A stretch of 10,694 bases of DNA from Muribaculaceae bacterium (GTDB lineage Bacteria; Bacteroidota; Bacteroidia; Bacteroidales; Muribaculaceae): positions 1 to 10,694 of the forward strand of contig JAEEVB010000071.1 of NCBI GenBank assembly GCA_016287065.1. Reading direction: 5' to 3'. The position numbers were made by a program, and so were the translations under genes. The notes under the pieces were generated by a model. That model was not told the origin of the DNA and did no database searches. It saw only the letters and a list, made by a program, of their open reading frames with translations. Numbering within the stretch: the stretch's first letter is position 1; each line of letters starts with the position of its first letter. Shown piece after piece: positions 7,115 to 10,694 of this stretch.

Positions 7115-9235
7115 ATGAAACGTATTGTATCATTTGCCGTTATCATAGCCTGCTTCACATTGCTGGCAAGCGGCGCAAAAAAGAAGAATGTGAAAGCTAA
7201 CGAAAATCCGTTTATGGCCCCCTATACGGCCAAGTATGAGATTCCTCCTTTCGAGAAGATTCAACTCTCGCACTACTTGCCCGCTCTTGAGGCCGGTATA
7301 GCACAACAGAACAAGGAGATTGCCGACATCGTGAACAACCCTGCCGCTCCCAACTTCGAGAACACCGTGCTTGCTCTTGACAACAGTGGTGATATGTTGG
7401 CTAAGGTGGGCGGCGTGTTCTTTGCCCTGAGCGAGAGCGATGCCACGCCCGAGATGCAGGAACTGGCCGAGAAACTCTCGCCCATGTTCACCGCACAGAG
7501 CGACGCGATGTATATGAACCTGGACCTGTTCAAGAGAATCAAGGCCGTTTATGACAACGCCGATGCCTTGGGACTGGACAAGGTGCAGAAGCGACTCACC
7601 GAAAAATACTACAAGCGCTTTGTGCGCAATGGCGCTTTGCTGTCGACAGCATTGCAAGACACGCTCAAGGCCATCAACACCCGCCTTGCAACCGTGCAGC
7701 TCAACTTTGGCAACAATGTGATGCACGAGATTGCCAACAACATCATCTGGGTAGACAATGCTGCCGACCTTAAGGGTCTGTCGCAGGCTACCATCGACGA
7801 TGCCGCCGCTCTCGCAGCCTCGAAGGGGCAGCCCGGCAAGTGGGCATTCACAGCATCGGCAGCCACTCGCCTGGCAGTGCTGGGCAGTGCCGATAGCCGC
7901 GAACTGCGTCGCAAGATGTATGAAACCTACACGATGACCGCCAGTCGTGGCAACGAGTGGGACAACAGCAAGAACATCAACGAGATACTGCAACTTCGCC
8001 AGCGCAAGGCTAAACTGCTGGGCTTTGACACCTTTGCCGACTATGCAGTAGATCCCGTGATGGCCAAGACTGTGAATGCCGCCGAAGACCTGTTGCTCCA
8101 AATCTGGTGGCCCGCCATCAAGAAGGTTGACGAGGAAGTGGCCGACATGCAGAAGTATGCCGATGCTCACGGTGCCAACTTCAAACTGGCTCCCTGGGAC
8201 TATTACTACTATGCTGCCAAGGTAAAGGCTGAACGCTACAGCTTCAGCGACGACGATGTGCGCCCCTATTTTGAACTGAACAGCGTGGTGAAAAACGGCC
8301 TTTTCTATATTGCCAATAAACTCTATGGCCTCACCTTCACCGAAATGAAGGATGCTCCCAAATATAACCCCGAGGTTACCGTCTATGATGTGAAAGATGC
8401 TCAGGGTAAGCATGTTGCCGTGTTCATGACCGACTACTTCCCCCGTGCTACCAAGGCACAGGGTGCATGGATGAACGAGATGCTTACCGAGTATAACTAC
8501 AATGGCAAGAGCGTGCGTCCCATTATCTATAATGTGGGTAGCTTCACACCTCCTACCAAGAACACACCCTCGCTGCTCACCCTCGACGAGGTCGAGACTG
8601 CTTTCCATGAATTTGGCCATGCCCTGCACGGAATGCTCACCACAGCACCCTTCCGCGGCATTGCCGGTACCAATGTAGACCGCGACATCGTGGAGATGCC
8701 CTCACAGCTCAACGAGCATTGGGCCTATGTGCCTGAGGTGCTGAAGAACTATGCCCGCCACTACAAGACCGGCGAGGTGATTCCGCAGGAACTCGTCGAC
8801 AAGATTTTGGCTTCGGGCAAGTTCAACCAGGGCTTCATGACCACCGAGTTGGTGGGTGCCGCCCTGCTCGACATCGAGTGGCACAAGCTTGACTGGTGCA
8901 GCAACATCGATGTGAAGGGCTTCGAGAACTATGTGTCGAAGAAACTGAAGAAACCCGCACTGGTCGAGTATCGCTACCGCAGCCCTTACTTCAAGCACAT
9001 CTTCGATAGCGACCAGTATGCTACCGGTTACTACACCTATCTGTGGGCACAGGTGCTTGAGGCCGACGCTTGGGAACGCTTTGCTAACGACCCGCTGAAT
9101 GTGAACACTGCCAACGATTACCGCAAGTACATTCTCGAGGCTGGTGACACCGACGACGCCATGACGCTCTACAAACTCTTCCGCGGCAAGGAACCCAATG
9201 CCGACGCACTGCTCCGCTTCCGCGGCTTGAAGTAA
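7115..9235 (+). CDS. dcp: Exported M3-family zinc metallopeptidase (peptidyl-dipeptidase Dcp type)
   Basis: Releases dipeptides from the C-termini of short peptides using one zinc ion. The 706 residues begin with a signal peptide (MKRIVSFAVIIACFTLLASG, cleavage probably near ASG-A), with no lipobox Cys at the cleavage site, so a soluble periplasmic enzyme is predicted. The mature part starts as in the family (NPFMAPY, YEIPPFEKI) and is alpha-helical. The zinc site is FHEFGHALHG, with H498, E499 and H502; E527 in DRDIVEMPSQLNEHW lies 29 residues after H498, the spacing expected of the third ligand. The C-terminal YRSPYFKHIFDSDQYATGYY segment contains the Tyr-rich substrate region typical of Dcp and oligopeptidase A. 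The length is normal for Dcp plus a signal. It starts 21 bases after the EEP stop, so it is probably last in the operon. M3 assignment is firm; Dcp rather than oligopeptidase-like activity is inferred. Confidence 0.94.
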   Translation: MKRIVSFAVIIACFTLLASGAKKKNVKANENPFMAPYTAKYEIPPFEKIQLSHYLPALEAGIAQQNKEIADIVNNPAAPNFENTVLALDNSGDMLAKVGGVFFALSESDATPEMQELAEKLSPMFTAQSDAMYMNLDLFKRIKAVYDNADALGLDKVQKRLTEKYYKRFVRNGALLSTALQDTLKAINTRLATVQLNFGNNVMHEIANNIIWVDNAADLKGLSQATIDDAAALAASKGQPGKWAFTASAATRLAVLGSADSRELRRKMYETYTMTASRGNEWDNSKNINEILQLRQRKAKLLGFDTFADYAVDPVMAKTVNAAEDLLLQIWWPAIKKVDEEVADMQKYADAHGANFKLAPWDYYYYAAKVKAERYSFSDDDVRPYFELNSVVKNGLFYIANKLYGLTFTEMKDAPKYNPEVTVYDVKDAQGKHVAVFMTDYFPRATKAQGAWMNEMLTEYNYNGKSVRPIIYNVGSFTPPTKNTPSLLTLDEVETAFHEFGHALHGMLTTAPFRGIAGTNVDRDIVEMPSQLNEHWAYVPEVLKNYARHYKTGEVIPQELVDKILASGKFNQGFMTTELVGAALLDIEWHKLDWCSNIDVKGFENYVSKKLKKPALVEYRYRSPYFKHIFDSDQYATGYYTYLWAQVLEADAWERFANDPLNVNTANDYRKYILEAGDTDDAMTLYKLFRGKEPNADALLRFRGLK

Positions 9236-9312
9236 ACCAGAGGAACCAGCAGGGGGCGCTGGAGAGGTTGAAATCCCGCTACACCTGTTGGTACTATAGA
9301 GATAACCACCAT

Positions 9313-9352
9313 CAAGGGTGCGACCCAATCACGGCCGCACCCTTGTTGTGTG
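9313..9352 (+). terminator. Hairpin terminator after the M3 peptidase gene
   Basis: CAAGGGTGCG (9313-9322) pairs perfectly with CGCACCCTTG (9336-9345), with partial further pairing inside. The tail TTGTTGTGTG is only moderately U-rich. It lies about 80 bases past the stop codon and probably ends the four-gene operon. A smaller hairpin (CCAGC 9246-9250, GCTGG 9258-9262) precedes it. Confidence 0.65.
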
Positions 9353-9388
9353 AATACAATTCTGGTTGATTGTTTTTGTGATAGAGGT

Positions 9389-10276
9389 TCAGTGCTTGAT
9401 TTTAAAGTAGTTGAGTAGGGCTTTAAAGTTGTCTTGTGCGGTGAGGCATGTGTCGAGCAGATATCCTTTAATGCGAGGCCACTCGTGCAGCCCACGGTAA
9501 TAGAACAACTTGAGTTCATCTGTTATAATAAATGGTACAATGCCATTTTTGAGGCACTCCTTAAACATGATGAGTCGGCCCACACGCCCGTTGCCATCTT
9601 GAAAAGGATGAATAGCCTCGAAACGGTAGTGGAAGTCGATGATGTCTTCGATGCTGGGATGTTTCAGACTGTTGTAATCATGAAGCAATTGTTTCATTTG
9701 CTGGTGCACCTCATCGGGTGGTGTAGTCTCCATGCCACCCACTTCGTTGGGCAACAGTTTGTATTCACCCACGGCAAACCATGATTTTGAAGCATGCGAT
9801 GTTCCCGACTTGAGCAGGCTGTGGAGCTGCTTGATAAAGGTCTCGGTGAGCCGTGTCTGTGCTTGCTCGATGATGAGGTCGATGCAGCGGAAGTGGTTGG
9901 TGGTTTCGATGATATCGTCAACCTTGATGACCTCATCGGCAAGACCTATGGTGTTTGTCTCGAAAATATATCTTGTTTGTTCGTGGGTGAGCCTGCTGCC
10001 CTCTATGTGATTGGAATTGTAGGTCAGGTCGATCTGCACTCGGTGGTAGATGCCTCCGCGCATCTTGCTCGATTGCTGCTCTTTCAGGGCAGCAAGCAAG
10101 GGTGAATACTTCGCTTTTGACCTGCGACCTGGAAGGGTGGCATCGGCAGGAATGTTCCATGTTTTTCCCACGAGTGTGGCCCCATCAATCTTTCCCGTGG
10201 CGCAATAGTTGCGTGCAGTGCGCTCAGAGATGCCCGTTTTTTGGGCAAATTGTTTTACTGAAATATAATCCATCAT
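9389..10276 (-). CDS. Fic-domain protein (class II, self-inhibited) with N-terminal helix-turn-helix
   Basis: A predicted AMP- (or other NMP-) transferase acting on hydroxyl side chains of target proteins, 295 residues. Residues 1-45 form a MerR/excisionase-like HTH (ISVKQFAQKTGISERTARNY, then GKTWNIPADA), suggesting DNA binding. The Fic core contains the full catalytic motif HPFQDGNGRVGR (H223-R234) and a flap region near 168-181 (FAVGEYKLLPNEVGG). Upstream of the core, SNHIEG (S88, E92, G93) matches the inhibitory (S/T)xxxE(G/N) helix; its position N-terminal to the Fic domain makes this class II, so no separate antitoxin is required, and none is found next to it. Two adjacent ATGs (10276 and 10273) are possible starts. 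The gene is monocistronic in view, with its own promoter and an inverted-repeat candidate operator. Target protein and the role of the HTH are unknown; it could be a regulator of its own gene. Confidence 0.92.
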   Translation of the reverse strand: MMDYISVKQFAQKTGISERTARNYCATGKIDGATLVGKTWNIPADATLPGRRSKAKYSPLLAALKEQQSSKMRGGIYHRVQIDLTYNSNHIEGSRLTHEQTRYIFETNTIGLADEVIKVDDIIETTNHFRCIDLIIEQAQTRLTETFIKQLHSLLKSGTSHASKSWFAVGEYKLLPNEVGGMETTPPDEVHQQMKQLLHDYNSLKHPSIEDIIDFHYRFEAIHPFQDGNGRVGRLIMFKECLKNGIVPFIITDELKLFYYRGLHEWPRIKGYLLDTCLTAQDNFKALLNYFKIKH

Positions 10277-10308
10277 GCTATCGGCAAGAATTTAGTGAAT
10301 AATTGGTG

Positions 10309-10340
10309 CAAATATAGTGGTTTTTGCCGATAACGGCAAG
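10309..10340 (-). promoter_or_regulatory. Predicted fic promoter
   Basis: On the minus strand TATATTTG (plus 10309-10316) matches TAnnTTTG exactly, and CTTG (plus 10337-10340) lies 20 bases upstream as a near-TTTG -33 element. Transcription should start near 10302, giving a leader of about 25 bases. The -33 element is inside the TTGCCG/CGGCAA palindrome. Confidence 0.6.
10324..10339. promoter_or_regulatory. Candidate operator palindrome at the fic promoter
   Basis: TTGCCG-ATAA-CGGCAA is a perfect 6-4-6 palindrome overlapping the predicted fic -33 element. Its left arm extended (TTGCCGATA, 10324-10332) is the exact reverse complement of TATCGGCAA at 10279-10287, just upstream of the fic ATG. 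Its right arm extended (CGGCAAGAA, 10334-10342) is an exact direct repeat of 10282-10290. The arrangement fits repression, perhaps by the HTH of the Fic protein itself; the identity of the binder is inferred. Confidence 0.55.
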
Positions 10341-10365
10341 AAATGGAGGCTTAAAAGCAATCTGT

Positions 10366-10397
10366 TTTGTTAGTTCAAGATGTTTTTCCTAAATTTG
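10366..10397 (+). promoter_or_regulatory. Orphan plus-strand promoter, Bacteroidota consensus
   Basis: TTTG (10366-10369), a 20-base spacer and TAAATTTG (10390-10397) match TTTG-N19/21-TAnnTTTG at every defined position. Transcription would start near 10404 and run rightward, away from fic. No convincing plus-strand gene follows within the window, so it may serve a small RNA or a gene beyond the right edge. Confidence 0.5.
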
Positions 10398-10560
10398 TAA
10401 TCGATTGTTAGGCAATTATTGGCAAGCAAGAACCAACGGTTTGCCGTTCTGAGTTTTTTATTACTTGATTATTTATTAAATAGAAATATTCACATGAAAA
10501 GTATCATCTTAAGCATCCATTAAATATAAATAGCCTATTGGCTGATGATGAGTATGGGAA

Positions 10561-10594
10561 AAAAACAGAGCGGGAGCCATTGTGGTTCCCGCTC
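10561..10594 (-). terminator. Intrinsic terminator, probably of a minus-strand gene beyond the right edge
   Basis: GAGCGGGAGCC (10568-10578) and GGTTCCCGCTC (10584-10594) form an 11-bp stem with one G-U pair and a five-base loop. On the minus strand it is followed by TGTTTTTTTCCC, a strong U-tract. The plus-strand flank GGTTGTTGTGG is much weaker. This implies a minus-strand transcript arriving from the right, whose gene is out of view or only just enters the window. Confidence 0.7.
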
Positions 10595-10694
10595 GGTTGT
10601 TGTGGATGAGTCGCTGAGTTGTCGGCAAGTCGCTCGGCCCTCTGCTGCTGTGGGGTCACGAGTCGGTCGACTCATCTTTTTCTTTGCTGCGTTT

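Larger units (their letters stand above)
10277..10694. other. Intergenic region with regulatory structure but no recognisable gene
   Basis: This 418-base AT-rich stretch has no convincing coding region. From left to right it holds a TATCGGCAA half-site, the fic promoter, a TTGCCG/CGGCAA palindrome, a plus-strand promoter with no gene in view, a small hairpin AACGG-TTTG-CCGTT (10435-10448) followed by GTTTTTTATT, a nine-codon ATG frame at 10495, a terminator hairpin at 10568-10594, and an inverted repeat GATGAGTCG/CGACTCATC (10605-10613, 10668-10676) followed by TTTTTCTTT. On the minus strand one frame from the right edge reads KRSKEKDESTDS and stops at 10656-10658, which could be the end of a neighbouring gene, but this is too short to call. 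Confidence 0.6.

Noticed and set aside
7130..8629. A 499-codon open frame on the minus strand
   Set aside because: It lies entirely antisense to the M3 peptidase gene, which has a signal peptide, zinc motif and full family length. The antisense translation shows no domain and is explained by codon bias of the real gene.
9266..9285. GGTTGAAATCC resembling a tRNA T-arm after the M3 gene
   Set aside because: No acceptor stem, anticodon arm or D-arm can be matched around it, and the usual TTC of the T-loop is replaced by TTG.
10495..10524. Nine-codon frame MKSIILSIH downstream of the orphan promoter
   Set aside because: Too short to support, with no ribosome binding site and no sign of a leader peptide such as repeated codons for one amino acid.
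10545..10694. Plus-strand frame starting ATGATGAGTATG and open to the right edge (50 codons)
   Set aside because: It reads through the strong hairpin at 10568-10594 and the inverted repeat, and its translation (Ser/Arg/Val-rich) resembles no protein known to me. It would need the sequence to the right to be judged.
9389..10694. Toxin-antitoxin operon (Fic toxin with separate antitoxin)
   Set aside because: The inhibitory SNHIEG helix is within the Fic protein and there is no small ORF adjacent to it, so a two-gene toxin-antitoxin arrangement is not supported.

Overview
The window looks like a chromosomal segment of a Bacteroidota bacterium, most likely order Bacteroidales (Muribaculaceae or Prevotellaceae-like). 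Three things point there: the protein families, including paired rhomboids with a Bacteroidota-type C-terminal domain and an exported M3 peptidase; the scarcity of Shine-Dalgarno sequences; and several promoters of the Bacteroidota form TTTG-N19/21-TAnnTTTG at the expected places. Coding DNA is moderately GC-rich and intergenic DNA is strongly AT-rich. No rRNA, tRNA, CRISPR array, transposase or phage gene was seen.

Layout, left to right. (1) The 3' part of a dGTP triphosphohydrolase gene (dgt, + strand) enters from the left edge. (2) It converges on pnp (- strand), encoding polynucleotide phosphorylase with an Arg/Asn/Gly-rich tail; pnp has its own promoter and an intrinsic terminator. (3) A single-gene HU locus follows on the - strand, with a near-consensus promoter and terminator. 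(4) The HU promoter faces away from a tightly packed + strand operon of four genes: two rhomboid-family membrane proteases overlapping by 10 nt, a membrane-anchored endonuclease/exonuclease/phosphatase (EEP) protein, and an exported M3 (Dcp-like) zinc dipeptidyl carboxypeptidase, closed by a GC-rich hairpin. (5) On the - strand lies a Fic-domain protein with an N-terminal helix-turn-helix and a built-in class II inhibitory helix. (6) The last ~418 bases lack a recognisable gene but hold regulatory structure: a TTGCCG/CGGCAA palindrome on the fic promoter with further half-sites around it, a near-consensus + strand promoter with no gene in view, and terminator-like hairpins.

Most of the content is housekeeping: dNTP homeostasis, RNA decay, nucleoid structure, membrane proteolysis and peptide turnover. 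The least ordinary parts are the fic gene with its likely operator and the orphan promoter beside it, and a run of helically phased A-tracts between the HU gene and the rhomboid operon. Nothing here proves a new system; the fic/intergenic region is the best candidate for follow-up.
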